A stretch of 64,000 bases of DNA, taken from assembly GCA_963842455.1 (NCBI GenBank), contig CAWJHE010000017.1, positions 62,001 to 126,000 on the forward strand. Direction: 5' to 3'. The notes under the pieces are model-generated. The model was not told the origin of the DNA, ran no database searches, and was given only the letters and a program-made list of their open reading frames with translations. This stretch comes from CAWJHE01 sp963842455. Lineage in GTDB: Bacteria > Chloroflexota > Anaerolineae > Anaerolineales > UBA4823. Below, in pieces: positions 1 through 9,315 of the stretch (position 1 is the stretch's first letter; each line of letters starts with the position of its first letter). A program made the position numbers and the translations under genes.

Positions 1-539
1 GAATCATTCGCGAGGTCAGTACGATACCAGTGATTATGCTGACTGCCAAAGGTGAAGAAGATGATCGCGTTCGCGGTCTTGAGCTGGGTGCTGACGACTA
101 TATCACCAAACCCTTCAGCCCTCGAGAATTAGTGAGTCGTGTAAAAGCTGTATTACGCCGCACAGAAACTGCCAGTGGCTCCACACACGGGGTCATTGAA
201 GTAGATAGCCATCTAAAACTGGACTTTGATCGTCGGGAAGTGTGGGTCAACGACGAGTTAGTACAACTCCGCCCCACTGAATACCGGCTACTGTATCACT
301 TAGTTCAAAATGCAGGTTGGGTCATCTCCCACGACCAGTTGTTAGCAAAGGTTTGGGGTTACGAGTACCGTGACGAGCCCCACTATGTACGCCTGTATAT
401 CAATTACTTGCGCAAGAAACTTGAGGAAGATCCCTCCAATCCAAAGTACATTCTCACGGAACGAGGGGTGGGCTACGGTTTGTGGATTATCGTCGCAAAA
501 ATCTGGATGAGCCTGAAGCTTAAACCCAGTCTTGGTTAA
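1..539 (+). CDS. OmpR/PhoB-family response regulator, 3' part, frameshifted near its end
   Basis: This is the C-terminal part of a two-component response regulator whose start lies before the window. The frame is open from base 3. The last third of a receiver domain is visible (PVIMLTAKG, then the conserved Lys in ITKPFSP), followed by an OmpR-type winged-helix DNA-binding domain (LRPTEYRLLYHL, RLYINYLRKKLEEDP, LTERGVGYG). As read, the frame runs to a TAA at 537-539 with an atypical tail (LWIIVAKIW and so on). Restoring one base at about 477 gives the canonical ending GYRFVDYRRKNLDEPEA with TAA at 521-523, so a one-base deletion is likely. The partner histidine kinase is not in the window, so the signal is unknown. 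Alanine racemase follows at once on the same strand. Confidence 0.9.
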   Translation, partial: IIREVSTIPVIMLTAKGEEDDRVRGLELGADDYITKPFSPRELVSRVKAVLRRTETASGSTHGVIEVDSHLKLDFDRREVWVNDELVQLRPTEYRLLYHLVQNAGWVISHDQLLAKVWGYEYRDEPHYVRLYINYLRKKLEEDPSNPKYILTERGVGYGLWIIVAKIWMSLKLKPSLG

Positions 540-553
540 CTCAAGGATACCAA

Positions 554-1672
554 ATGCTGAATAAAGAAACCTGGTCAAATTGGGTAGAGGTTGATCTTAA
601 GGTTGTTGAGGACAACGTTCATTATCTGCACCAATCCACAGGTGTCCAAATCATGGCGATCGTGAAAGCCAACGGCTACGGTCATGGCGCTCCCGCAATC
701 GCAAAGGCTGCTATTCATGGTGGAGCAACCTGGTTGGGTGTAGCCCGCATCGAAGAAGGGCTCGAGTTAAGGTCAATATTTCCGAACATCCCCATCCTGC
801 TGCTTGGCTACACACCACCAGCAAAATATCAATCTGCGATCGCAAATGATCTTTCACTCTCAATTTGGAATAGTGATCAGCTTAATCTTGCTCATCAAAT
901 TGCTCAAGATCTGAAACGCCAAGCAAAAATTCATCTAAAAGTGGATACGGGCATGAGCCGCTTAGGGGTTCAAGCGGATGATGGCTTGAAATTTGCTCAG
1001 CAAATTGTCGCCCTGTCCCATGTTGAATTTGAAGGTTTATTCACCCATTTCGCCAGAGCCGATGAAAGTGACCCTGAGCCAACAGTTTTGCAGGCAGCCC
1101 TATTCCAGGAACTTGTTCACAAAATCAAAGCGCAAGGTATTTATCCCAAGGTTATCCATACTGCGAATTCAGCGGCCAGTATCACCAGACCCAATACATT
1201 CTTTGATCTGGTTAGAACTGGCATATTAATTTACGGGCTAGATCCTTCAGATGAGTGTCCAGCACCACTATCTATCCGTCCTGCTCTTAGCTGGAAATCC
1301 GTGATCAGCCAGGTAAAGATGCTCCCAGCGGGTCGAGGCATCAGTTATGGACACGAATACACGACCAGCAAATCGGAACGAGTTGGCACTGTACCCGTTG
1401 GCTATGCAGATGGTTTCAGGCGGACTAAGAATAATATCCTTTTGGTTTCTGGAAAACGTGTCCCGGTGATTGGCAGGGTTTGCATGGATCAGATCATAGT
1501 CCAGCTTGATCTGGTTCCCTGGGTGCAAGAGGGGGATGAAGTAGTCCTGTTGGGTTGCCAGGGCGATGACCAAATCAGCGCCGAAGAGGTAGCCACCCGG
1601 TGGAATACAAATAATTATGATGTTGTTTGTGGAATCGGGCAACGCGTTCCACGAATTTACAGCGAATCATAA
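554..1672 (+). CDS. alr: alanine racemase
   Basis: PLP-dependent alanine racemase, converting L-alanine to D-alanine for peptidoglycan. The protein has 372 residues, the usual family length. The PLP lysine is K38 in the motif IVKANGYGHG, and the second catalytic base is the Tyr in GISYGHEY near residue 265. An N-terminal TIM barrel and a C-terminal beta domain (GTVPVGYADGFRR, GRVCMDQI) are both present. The ATG at 554 follows an AAGGAT ribosome site at 542-547. It lies 15-31 bases after the response-regulator gene, depending on which stop codon is correct, so the two may be cotranscribed. It converges on the liv operon, whose livF ends at 1709. Confidence 0.96.
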   Translation: MLNKETWSNWVEVDLKVVEDNVHYLHQSTGVQIMAIVKANGYGHGAPAIAKAAIHGGATWLGVARIEEGLELRSIFPNIPILLLGYTPPAKYQSAIANDLSLSIWNSDQLNLAHQIAQDLKRQAKIHLKVDTGMSRLGVQADDGLKFAQQIVALSHVEFEGLFTHFARADESDPEPTVLQAALFQELVHKIKAQGIYPKVIHTANSAASITRPNTFFDLVRTGILIYGLDPSDECPAPLSIRPALSWKSVISQVKMLPAGRGISYGHEYTTSKSERVGTVPVGYADGFRRTKNNILLVSGKRVPVIGRVCMDQIIVQLDLVPWVQEGDEVVLLGCQGDDQISAEEVATRWNTNNYDVVCGIGQRVPRIYSES

Positions 1673-1708
1673 ATCGATAAGGGAATTAGATCTCCCTGAA
1701 TCGGTGGA

Positions 1709-2423
1709 TTATCCTCCTAAATAAGCGCTTTTGACGAGCGGGTTATCGAGTAGATCTTTTGAAGCACCCTCAAGTACTACGCTTCCATTTTCCAAGACGT
1801 AGCCTCTTTTCGCAAATTGGAGCGCCATCCGTGCGTTTTGTTCCACCAATAATATCGTCGTCCCTTCCTGGTTGATATCACGCAATGCATCAAAAACACT
1901 CTTCATCATTAATGGCGCTAATCCCATCGAAGGCTCATCCAAAAGCATAACCTTCCTGCCGCTCATCATTGCCCTGACCCACAGCCAGCATTTGCTGTTC
2001 GCCTCCACTCAGCGTCCCTGCTTTTTGATGCATTCTTTCCCTTAACCGTTCGAAGATTGTGAACACTCGTTCAAGATCCGTTTCAATCTGCTTACTGTCG
2101 CTCCTGGCAAAAGTTGCGAGTTTTAAATTCTCCATAACGGATAAATTACCAAACAATCGCCTTCCTTCGGGCACATGCGTAATCCCTAATTCACTAACAA
2201 CTTTCTCGGGAGAAAATTTCAACAAGTCATGTTCCATAAAGGTCATTTTTGATCCAGATTCAGGATCCACCATCCGGGAGATCGCACGCAATGTTGTGCT
2301 CTTTCCCGCGCCATTTGCACCAATAATACAAACAATCTCACCTTCATCAACTTCGAAGCTGATACCATGCAAAGCTTTAATTTTCCCATATGAGACGTGT
2401 AGGTTTTCGATTGTAAGTAACAT
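1709..2423 (-). CDS. livF: branched-chain amino acid ABC transporter ATPase LivF (frameshifted)
   Basis: LivF-type ATPase of a high-affinity branched-chain amino acid/amide importer, 237 residues when repaired. Walker A (GANGAGKST), the signature LSGGEQQ, and Walker B (VMLLDEPSMGLAP) are all present but in two frames. The break lies just after LSGGEQQMLAVG. Removing one base near 1977 (CCTGACCC to CCTGCCC on the + strand) joins the halves as LAVGRAMMSGRKVMLLDEP. Translation starts at ATG 2423, overlapping the livG stop (TGATG). The break separates the signature motif from Walker B, so the protein would be dead if the shift were real; an assembly error is likelier. Confidence 0.9.
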
Positions 2424-3193
2424 CAAGTTTCAATCTCCTTACCTAAATAGGCATCGATGACTGCCGGGTTGTTTCGGATCTCATCCTTGGTACCTTCAGC
2501 AATCACCTCACCAAAAACAAGCGTTTGGATGATTTCACACAATTCCATCACAACTTTCATACGGTGCTCAATCAGGAAGATCGCCATACCAAACTTTTGA
2601 TGAACCTTGCGGACAATCTCCAACATTTGGATCAATTCTTCCGGATTCATACCAGCTGTTGGTTCATCTAGAAACAAGATTTTAGGCTCAACGGCTAAGG
2701 CACGCGCTAATTCAACTCTGCGCTGTGCGCCATAAGGCAAATTGACAACCAGATAATCCGCGAATTGAGAAACACCAACCAGTTTCAACAACTCATAAGC
2801 TAATTCTTCATTCTGCTTTTCTTGCTGGTTCCGATGCGCTGTTCCAAAGAAGGCGCCTGCTAAACCATAATCAATTTTTGAATAGCGAGATAACTTCACG
2901 TGTTCTAAAACTTTCATATGTCGCCAAAGACGTAAATTTTGAAAAGTACGCGCCAATCCTAAAGCAGCAATATCATAAGATTGCAATCCAACTATATTTT
3001 TCCCATCGAAGATGATTTTCCCCTCGGTTGGTGTGTAGATTCCGGTGATGAGATTAAAAACAGTGGTTTTACCTGCCCCGTTAGGACCTATTAGTCCGCG
3101 GATTTGTCCCGGTTCAATTTGCAGGTTAAAGTTATTAACTGCACGCAAACCACCGAAGTAATGCGTCATGGATTCAATTTGCAATAGGGGCAT
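2423..3193 (-). CDS. livG: branched-chain amino acid ABC transporter ATPase LivG
   Basis: LivG-type ATPase, 256 residues, second ATPase of the liv importer, acting at the inner face of the membrane. It has Walker A GPNGAGKTTVFNLI, the LivG-typical ARTFQNLRLWRHM, an ABC signature in the variant form YGAQRRVELARAL, and Walker B ILFLDEPTAGMNPEE with the H-loop LIEHRM. The start at 3193 lies inside the end of livM (20-base overlap) and its stop overlaps the livF start, both typical of translational coupling. Family members carry leucine/isoleucine/valine, but also amides or urea, so the substrate cannot be fixed from sequence. Confidence 0.95.
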   Translation of the reverse strand: MPLLQIESMTHYFGGLRAVNNFNLQIEPGQIRGLIGPNGAGKTTVFNLITGIYTPTEGKIIFDGKNIVGLQSYDIAALGLARTFQNLRLWRHMKVLEHVKLSRYSKIDYGLAGAFFGTAHRNQQEKQNEELAYELLKLVGVSQFADYLVVNLPYGAQRRVELARALAVEPKILFLDEPTAGMNPEELIQMLEIVRKVHQKFGMAIFLIEHRMKVVMELCEIIQTLVFGEVIAEGTKDEIRNNPAVIDAYLGKEIET

Positions 3194-4511
3194 TATCCAC
3201 CTCTTCTGGTAACTGCTTCTTAGGTTTTAGAATCTCGTTAATATCAAATTCTTTGAAGGCAAACAAACCTGTAGGCTTGTAAATCATAACCAGTATAAGT
3301 ATCAATGGAATAATTATCCACTTGTAAATTTCCAAAGGTCGCAGGGTTTCACTGAGCAAATTGATACTTACCGCGCCAATGATGGACCCTACTACTGAGT
3401 TTAGTCCTCCAAAGTAAGTCATGGCTAGGACTTCTGCCAGCATCGTGATCCCGAAGGTGCTGGGGTTTACATAGCGGATCACATGCGCAAACAAACCTCC
3501 ACCTACCCCTGCCCAAAATGCCGCAAAGAGAAACGCAGTCATCTTCGTTTTTTTGGTGTTAATCGTCATGGCAGCCGCTGCAATCTCGTCATCACGGACT
3601 GCATTGAGCGCTTTGCCCAAAGTTGAGCGCACAAAATTGTTTATTATCAAAACACAAAGGACTGTCCAGACAAAAACCATTGGCAAACTTGCCCAATCTG
3701 GTTGGTTACTCAATCCTCGTGGTCCACCGAGAAATTCCAGGTTTTCAAGCAAGCTCTTGACAATAAACATAAATGCCAAAGAAATAATTGCCAAATAGTC
3801 GCCCCGCGTCCGAAAAGAAGGCACAGCTACCAAAATGGCGCCTAATGCAGAAACAATGCCTCCAAGGATTAAGCCGATAGGAAACAAAAATATTCCAATT
3901 TGCGAAGGTAACAAAGCTGGGCCAAATAGGTTGTCATTGATGAATAATCCCACTGTAAAGAAAGACGCAGTGTAGGCGCCTAGAGCGATAAATCCTGGAT
4001 GTGAACAGGAAAACTCACCCATATACCCATTGATCACATTCAAACTCAAGGTGAAGATAATCGCAATCAGGATCAGGCGAACGACCAGCAGGCGATAGTC
4101 AGTCACATCGCACCAAATCTGTAAAATTGCATACAACAACCCCAGGTGGACCACTGCTGAAACCCCAAGTCGCAATTTCAGTAACCACCCTGCCCACCGA
4201 TTTGTTTGTGAAACCAATAGTTTAGCCACCAACACAATCGGCAAACCATAGATTATTAGCACATAAATCAATGCACTTGGAATTAGCAATGGTTTCTGAA
4301 GGACAAACAAAATGCCAAAGAGGGCAGGAATCTTTGGCATACCCAATAAGCGGGCTAGAGGCAACCCGACCAGCCTCTCGATGATAACCGCAATTAAACT
4401 TCCAATGAGCCAACCCAGTAAGGGGACTTCTGCAAAAAAAGCCCCAATTTTTGCTAAAACACCAGGAATACCATATTTGTGAACCACCGCTTCAGGTTTT
4501 TTTTCAGCCAT
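3174..4511 (-). CDS. livM: branched-chain amino acid ABC transporter permease LivM
   Basis: LivM-type permease, 445 residues, many membrane segments. The family core starts around residue 150 (NVINGYMGEFSCSHPGFIALGAYTAS) and contains the cytoplasmic EAA-like loop (GDYLAIISLAF, then LGKALNAVRDDEIAAAAMTIN). About 130 extra N-terminal residues carry several further hydrophobic segments, which makes it longer than the E. coli protein (about 425). The start at 4511 is ATG (MAEKKPEAV). It lies between livH and livG in an unbroken minus-strand operon. Confidence 0.93.
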   Translation of the reverse strand: MAEKKPEAVVHKYGIPGVLAKIGAFFAEVPLLGWLIGSLIAVIIERLVGLPLARLLGMPKIPALFGILFVLQKPLLIPSALIYVLIIYGLPIVLVAKLLVSQTNRWAGWLLKLRLGVSAVVHLGLLYAILQIWCDVTDYRLLVVRLILIAIIFTLSLNVINGYMGEFSCSHPGFIALGAYTASFFTVGLFINDNLFGPALLPSQIGIFLFPIGLILGGIVSALGAILVAVPSFRTRGDYLAIISLAFMFIVKSLLENLEFLGGPRGLSNQPDWASLPMVFVWTVLCVLIINNFVRSTLGKALNAVRDDEIAAAAMTINTKKTKMTAFLFAAFWAGVGGGLFAHVIRYVNPSTFGITMLAEVLAMTYFGGLNSVVGSIIGAVSINLLSETLRPLEIYKWIIIPLILILVMIYKPTGLFAFKEFDINEILKPKKQLPEEVDNAPIAN

Positions 4512-4553
4512 GTCATACCCTCATCACATCCTAACAAAACAGATCCCAGTCGA

Positions 4554-5477
4554 TTACAAACGCAACTGGGCAGTGTAAGCTTCTCCAAAAAAACCATGTG
4601 GTCGAAAAACCAGGATGATTAAAATGATAGAATACGCGATTAAATCTCGCAATGTAGAGGGGAATATGGTCGCCACAAAAATTTCAATAAAACCCAACAT
4701 GAAACCCGCCAATGCTGCGCCCATTATCGAGCCCCTACCACCCAGAATTGCAGCCACAAAAGCTTTCCAACCAAACGTGATACCCATATATGGATCCAGA
4801 ACCGGGTAAGCAACCCCAAACAAGATGCCAGCTGCTGCTGCCAATGCAGATCCTATCCCAAAAGTCAATGCAGCAATTGTATTTAACGGTACCCCCATCA
4901 AGGGCACAACAACAAAATCGAATGCCATAGCACGCATCGCCATCCCCCACTTAGTCTTCTGGACAAACAGATTTAGTGCAAACATCAATATTAACGCAAC
5001 TGCTACAATCAATATTTTTTTATTCGTTATACTCACCCCCCAGACTTGGAAAGATTGCGTTGCTATCAACTCCGGAAAACTCAATCTGCTAGCGCCTAGA
5101 ATGGCCAGGTTTCCAGTCTCTAGAATAATACCAATCATCAAACCAGTGATTGCTGCGGAAGCGCGAGGCGCATTTCGCAAGGGTCGGTAACCAATTCTCT
5201 CGACCGCCATTCCAACAAAAGATGTCAGAAACATGGAAATCAATATAGTTAAAACAAGTATCACCCAACTAGGGACCGCAAGAGAAGAAAGTGTAACAAG
5301 AGCGAGTAATCCAGTCGCAACAAAAAAACCAATGTAGGCACCAACCATGAAGATATCACCATGGGCAAAGTTAAACAAAAGCAATACTCCATAAACCATG
5401 GAGTAACCCAAAGCAATCAACGCATAAAAACTTCCCCATTGCAGGGCATTCACAACGTTCTGTAAGAAGAAGGACAT
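4554..5477 (-). CDS. livH: branched-chain amino acid ABC transporter permease LivH
   Basis: LivH-type permease, 307 residues, roughly eight hydrophobic segments. Diagnostic motifs are GYSMVYGVLLLFNFAHGDIFMVGAY near the N terminus and GGRGSIMGAALAGFMLGFIE near the C terminus. The ATG at 5477 is preferred over an upstream TTG at 5498, because a GGAG ribosome site sits 9 bases before the ATG. It follows livJ after a gap that holds a strong GC-rich hairpin (5501-5532), a layout expected to give more binding protein than permease. Confidence 0.94.
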   Translation of the reverse strand: MSFFLQNVVNALQWGSFYALIALGYSMVYGVLLLFNFAHGDIFMVGAYIGFFVATGLLALVTLSSLAVPSWVILVLTILISMFLTSFVGMAVERIGYRPLRNAPRASAAITGLMIGIILETGNLAILGASRLSFPELIATQSFQVWGVSITNKKILIVAVALILMFALNLFVQKTKWGMAMRAMAFDFVVVPLMGVPLNTIAALTFGIGSALAAAAGILFGVAYPVLDPYMGITFGWKAFVAAILGGRGSIMGAALAGFMLGFIEIFVATIFPSTLRDLIAYSIILIILVFRPHGFFGEAYTAQLRL

Positions 5478-5500
5478 CGTGGTCGCTCCTTGTCTCAAGC

Positions 5501-5532
5501 GGGTGGGCGAAAGACAACCCTAACGCCCACCC
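5501..5532 (-). promoter_or_regulatory. intercistronic hairpin between livJ and livH
   Basis: A perfect 9-bp inverted repeat (GGGTGGGCG / CGCCCACCC) with a 14-base loop lies in the livJ-livH gap. No run of T follows on the minus strand, so it is more likely an mRNA-stabilising or partial attenuating structure than a full terminator. Confidence 0.6.
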
Positions 5533-5584
5533 TTATTTTGTCTATGCATCCGATGTGCTTACAAGCACATGATCAAATAGCACC

Positions 5585-6767
5585 TTATTCTGGGCAAACC
5601 TGCTTGTAGAAGGAGAATTGACCTTGTTCGTCGATCCTCACAATTACAGCACACTTAATCGGGTCGCCTTCTTCAGTGAATGTCATTTTCCCCGTAATGC
5701 CGTCAAAATCCTTAATTTGAGCCATAGCATCACGTATGCACTTTCGATCGGCTTCCAAATCGCCTGTGATTTTCCCACAAGCCTGGATGGCTTGTTGGAC
5801 AATCAGCATTGAATCCCAGGTAAGTGCAGCAACATCATCCGGAATATATCCATACTTCGCCTGGTAACGATCAATGAATTCTTTGGTAGCACCAGTCGCT
5901 CCTGCGGCAGCATAGTGGGTACTGAAGAACAAACCCTTGCAGGCGTCTCCGCATAAAGTCATCAGTTCCGATGACCCCCAACTGTCACTGCCAAGAATTG
6001 GAGCTGTCCATCCTAATTCATTAGCTTGCTGGACAATTAATGCTACTTCGTTGTAGTACTGGGGAGCAAAGATGAACTCTGCACCAGAACTCTCGAATTT
6101 TAGTAAGCTGAGCGCTGAAATCTGTATCCTTGGTTGTAAAACTTTCATAGGCAACCACAGAGCCAGCCCCATGTAAATTCTCCCAGGCGCTTTTGAAAAA
6201 CTCCGCCAAACCCTTTGGATAGTCCGAAGCTACGTCATATAAGACAGCAGCCTTCGTAAAACCAAATTCTTCGGTAACAAAATTAGCGACCACGGGTCCT
6301 TGGAACGGGTCCAGGAATGGTGTCCGGAACACCCAAGGGCGGTCTAGAGTAGTGTTCGGGTTCGTAGACCAGGGGCTGATCATCGGTGTCGACATATCGT
6401 TAGCCACACCACCTGCCGGAACAGCTTGCTTGGATGCCTGAGGACCAACGATCACCAACACCTCATCCTGGGTGATTAGCTTCGTGTTGGCTTTCGCGGC
6501 CGACTCACCTTTTGCTTCATTATCTTCTATCACCAGCTCAACTTCATATTTCGTTCCCCCAACATCCAAACCGCCTGCAGCCTTGATATCTTCCAGCCAC
6601 ATCTCAGCGGCATACTTGGTTCCTTCTCCAACTTTGGGAATATCTCCGGTTAATTCGGCATTGATCCCAATCTTCACTGTCGGCGTGGCTGTCTGACCAC
6701 ACCCGCCCATCAAAAAAGAAACAACCAATAGGATCGTCATGAATCTCAGCATAGTTGATTTTTTCAT
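5585..6767 (-). CDS. livJ: branched-chain amino acid ABC transporter substrate-binding lipoprotein LivJ-like (frameshifted)
   Basis: Periplasmic-type binding protein of the Peripla_BP_6 / LivJ family, 393 residues when repaired. The N terminus is a lipoprotein signal (MKKSTMLRF, hydrophobic core, lipobox LMGGC). The mature start VKIGINAELTGDIPKVGEGT and the central IVGPQASKQAVPAGGVAND are typical. The reading frame breaks after LTKIRE. Deleting one A of the AA pair at 6088-6089 restores IRESGAEFIFAPQYYNEVALIV, the expected second-lobe sequence. It is the first gene of the liv operon. A strong ribosome site (GGAGATGGAGAC) precedes the ATG at 6767. The ligand class (amino acid, amide or other) is not determined by these motifs. 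Confidence 0.9.
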
Positions 6768-7264
6768 GTCTCCATCTCCTCACTTAGCGATTCCATATGT
6801 CCCAATTAGAATATCAAATCCAAACTGCAAATGTCCGCACATGTTTATTTAATTCGCAAATCACCTCCTTAAAAATCAATAACCAGATTCAACCAGAAAG
6901 AGTGTACAGACATTCATATTGGCGTTTCTACGATGTCGAATTAATGAGGATTCTGCAGAGACTGTACACGATAATATTTGGACGATTTTGCAAACTGTCC
7001 ATCTATATCGAACGCGCTTTCCCCCAGTTTTCTCCTGCAATGAAAGGATTACGTTTTCCACTGTCTGGTGCCACCCATTTCCAGTCCTATAGCGCTGAAA
7101 GCCATAATTGCCGGTGAGATGTACCTACAATGTACGATGTCAAACTTAATTGAGTTTATAATATTTTTTAGTGAGAGTCAATCAGTTAAGATAAGAATCT
7201 TTAAATTCAGTAACGCTAATTTTTCCAGTTTCCGAAAAAAGTGCCAGAAAAATGCCTGGGAAAC
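6768..7264. other. 497-base non-coding stretch upstream of livJ, with a possible leader ORF
   Basis: No convincing long gene is present on either strand; an open frame at 6797-7117 (+) has no recognisable protein character. On the minus strand an exceptionally complete ribosome site, AAGGAGGTGATT (6859-6870), is followed by a four-codon frame (TTG CGA ATT AAA, stop 6845-6847). Another 20-codon ORF (6780-6842, starting MCGHLQFGF) stops 12 bases before the livJ start. The livJ promoter must lie here, but I see no clear -35/-10 pair. Confidence 0.4.
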
Positions 7265-8257
7265 CTATCTGGACCCCTTAATATAGGGGCGACCCAGTTC
7301 GGATGGTTGCCCTGAACGTCCTGAACGAAGAAGCAAAGCCAAGATAGTCAAGACATAAGGGAGCATAAGCAAAAATTCGTACGGGATAGTACCTCGACCA
7401 CGACCAATTTGATCCAAGGCTTGAATTCGGTATTGGAGAGAATCGGCTATTCCAAAAAGTAGCGCTCCAACCAGTGCTAAACCAGGGCGCCAGCGAGAGA
7501 AAATCACCAACGCGACTGCAATCCACCCGCGTCCCGAGATGATACCCTCCCTATAGAGTTTCAATTGAACAACGGTCAACACCGCGCCGCCTAAACCAAC
7601 CAGGGCAGCACCCAGTACGACAGCCATGTAACGGGTAAATTTAACACTGACACCTGAGGTGTCTGCAGCTGCCGGATTTTCCCCAACGGCGCGAATATTT
7701 AATCCCCAGGTAGTTTTGTTAAGAAACCACCATACCAGAATGACCAATAAAACAGTCAGGTATACCGGTGGAGTATGGACAAAAAGAATATCGCCAACCA
7801 CTGGTATTTGGCTGAGACCTGGCACTGCATAGGCATCCATACCAGAAACACGGGCTGTCATGCTGCTCAAACCTTCGCGATACAAATAGTCTGACACACC
7901 AACACCTAGCAAAACAAGGGTAATACCACTGATCACTTGCTCTGCGCGAAGCGTAATACTTAAGAATGCCATCAAGAGGCCCATAAGAGCACCAGCCAGC
8001 ATCCCCACGATCAAACCTATCCATGCAGAAATGGTCACAGATTGACCTGCCAGCACTCCATTTTCTAAATAATAAGCCGCCATAAAACCTGCCAGCCCGC
8101 CGACCGCCATAATACCTTCCAGGCCTAAATTTAGGATGCCCGCCCTCTCCGTAATGATTTCTCCTAAAACACCTAAGAGAACTGGAATCGCCAGGCGAAT
8201 TCCTGCTGTCAGTAAAGCGATCAAAAAACTCCATTGCAAAATAGCTTCCCAAATCAT
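7265..8257 (-). CDS. BMP-type (nucleoside-like) ABC transporter permease, distal gene
   Basis: Membrane permease of the BPD_transp_2 family, 330 residues, 8-10 hydrophobic segments. It resembles the second permease of BMP-type importers (B. subtilis YufQ/NupQ): the N terminus carries the family motif GEIITERAGILNLGLEGIMAVGG and the centre has AVGENPAAADTSGVSV. It is the last gene of the long minus-strand methyl-transfer cluster and overlaps the preceding permease by ATGA. Family precedent is purine nucleoside or riboflavin-like import; here the substrate is unknown, but linkage to methyltransferases suggests a methylated compound. Confidence 0.88.
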   Translation of the reverse strand: MIWEAILQWSFLIALLTAGIRLAIPVLLGVLGEIITERAGILNLGLEGIMAVGGLAGFMAAYYLENGVLAGQSVTISAWIGLIVGMLAGALMGLLMAFLSITLRAEQVISGITLVLLGVGVSDYLYREGLSSMTARVSGMDAYAVPGLSQIPVVGDILFVHTPPVYLTVLLVILVWWFLNKTTWGLNIRAVGENPAAADTSGVSVKFTRYMAVVLGAALVGLGGAVLTVVQLKLYREGIISGRGWIAVALVIFSRWRPGLALVGALLFGIADSLQYRIQALDQIGRGRGTIPYEFLLMLPYVLTILALLLRSGRSGQPSELGRPYIKGSR

Positions 8258-9315
8258 GCTTCACCTTTTAATCGAGACCATGCATGGACTGCTAGCACCG
8301 AAAGTACAATCACAGCTTGAATAGCATCAGCCAGCTCAGGCGGAACTCCAGATAGCACATGCATGGTTTCTGCACCAATGATTAAGGCAGCAAAGAAAAC
8401 CGAAGCAACCATGACGCCAAAGGGGTTCATTCTACCCAACAACGCCACCAGCACTGCGCTAAAGCCATATCCACCAGAAATTGTTCCCTTTAAGCGGGTG
8501 TGGATCATTAGCACCTCAGTAATCCCCGCAATTCCAGCCAACCCACCGCTGATGAGCAAAGCAGAAACAATAGCCTGGTTTACATTTATCCCAGCATACT
8601 GTGCAACAGAGATTCGTGATCCCACTGCCCGCAAGCGAAAGCCAAGCGGCGTTTTCCAGAGAAGAATGTAGATGAATGGAACCAAAACAAACGCCAGAAA
8701 GACGCCAAGGTGAACCCGTGTTCCCGGAAAAACCGGAAGCATTGTCACTGGTGCGAACTTAGCGCTGACCGGTAAAACGCCTCCCGGCTCTTGCAACGGA
8801 CCCCGAGTCAGATAGATCATCAATAGAGAAGCAATGTAGTTCAACATCAATGTTGAAATAATTTCATTCATACCAAAACGTATCTTGAAGACAGCCGGGA
8901 TCAACGCCCACAACATGCCGCCCAATGCCCCTGCAGCCAGGATTACGAACCACAAAATCGGCTGTGGGAGATTGCTCCAATACAAAGCAACTAATCCTCC
9001 CGATAAAGCGCCTATAAAGTATTGACCTTCTCCGCCAATATTCCACACCCTCGCCCGGAAAGCAACTGTCATGCCGAGTCCGATTAATAAAATCGGGCTA
9101 GCTTTTAGCAGCGTCTCAGTGATCTGCCTGGTACCGCCAAATGCACCTTTGAACATGATCCAATAAGCGTCGATTGGATTGGAACCAGAAATCAAAATTA
9201 ACAACGCACCAATCAATAATCCAACCAGTGCCCCCAGGATGGGTGCTCCAGTAGAGACAATATTCGGGGAGAGATGAAACTTACGCTGTTTCTGAGACAA
9301 ATCCAAATTGGTCAT
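8254..9315 (-). CDS. BMP-type (nucleoside-like) ABC transporter permease, proximal gene
   Basis: First permease of the same importer (YufP/NupP-like), 353 residues. The sequence FRARVWNIGGEGQYFIGALSGG and the conserved loop GMNEIISTLMLNYIASLLMIYL are hallmarks of this subfamily, followed by GFRLRAVGSRISVAQYAGINV. Around nine membrane segments are predicted by hydrophobicity. The start overlaps the ATPase stop (ATGA), and the stop overlaps the next permease start, so the three transporter genes are tightly coupled. Confidence 0.9.
   Translation of the reverse strand: MTNLDLSQKQRKFHLSPNIVSTGAPILGALVGLLIGALLILISGSNPIDAYWIMFKGAFGGTRQITETLLKASPILLIGLGMTVAFRARVWNIGGEGQYFIGALSGGLVALYWSNLPQPILWFVILAAGALGGMLWALIPAVFKIRFGMNEIISTLMLNYIASLLMIYLTRGPLQEPGGVLPVSAKFAPVTMLPVFPGTRVHLGVFLAFVLVPFIYILLWKTPLGFRLRAVGSRISVAQYAGINVNQAIVSALLISGGLAGIAGITEVLMIHTRLKGTISGGYGFSAVLVALLGRMNPFGVMVASVFFAALIIGAETMHVLSGVPPELADAIQAVIVLSVLAVHAWSRLKGEA

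Noticed and set aside
1709..2423. Two separate livF-like genes, or programmed frameshifting
   Set aside because: The halves join exactly with one base removed, and the other seven broken genes show the same pattern without a shared slippery motif.
6797..7117. 106-codon open frame on the plus strand
   Set aside because: No ribosome site, no protein-like composition, and it runs through the livJ upstream region.
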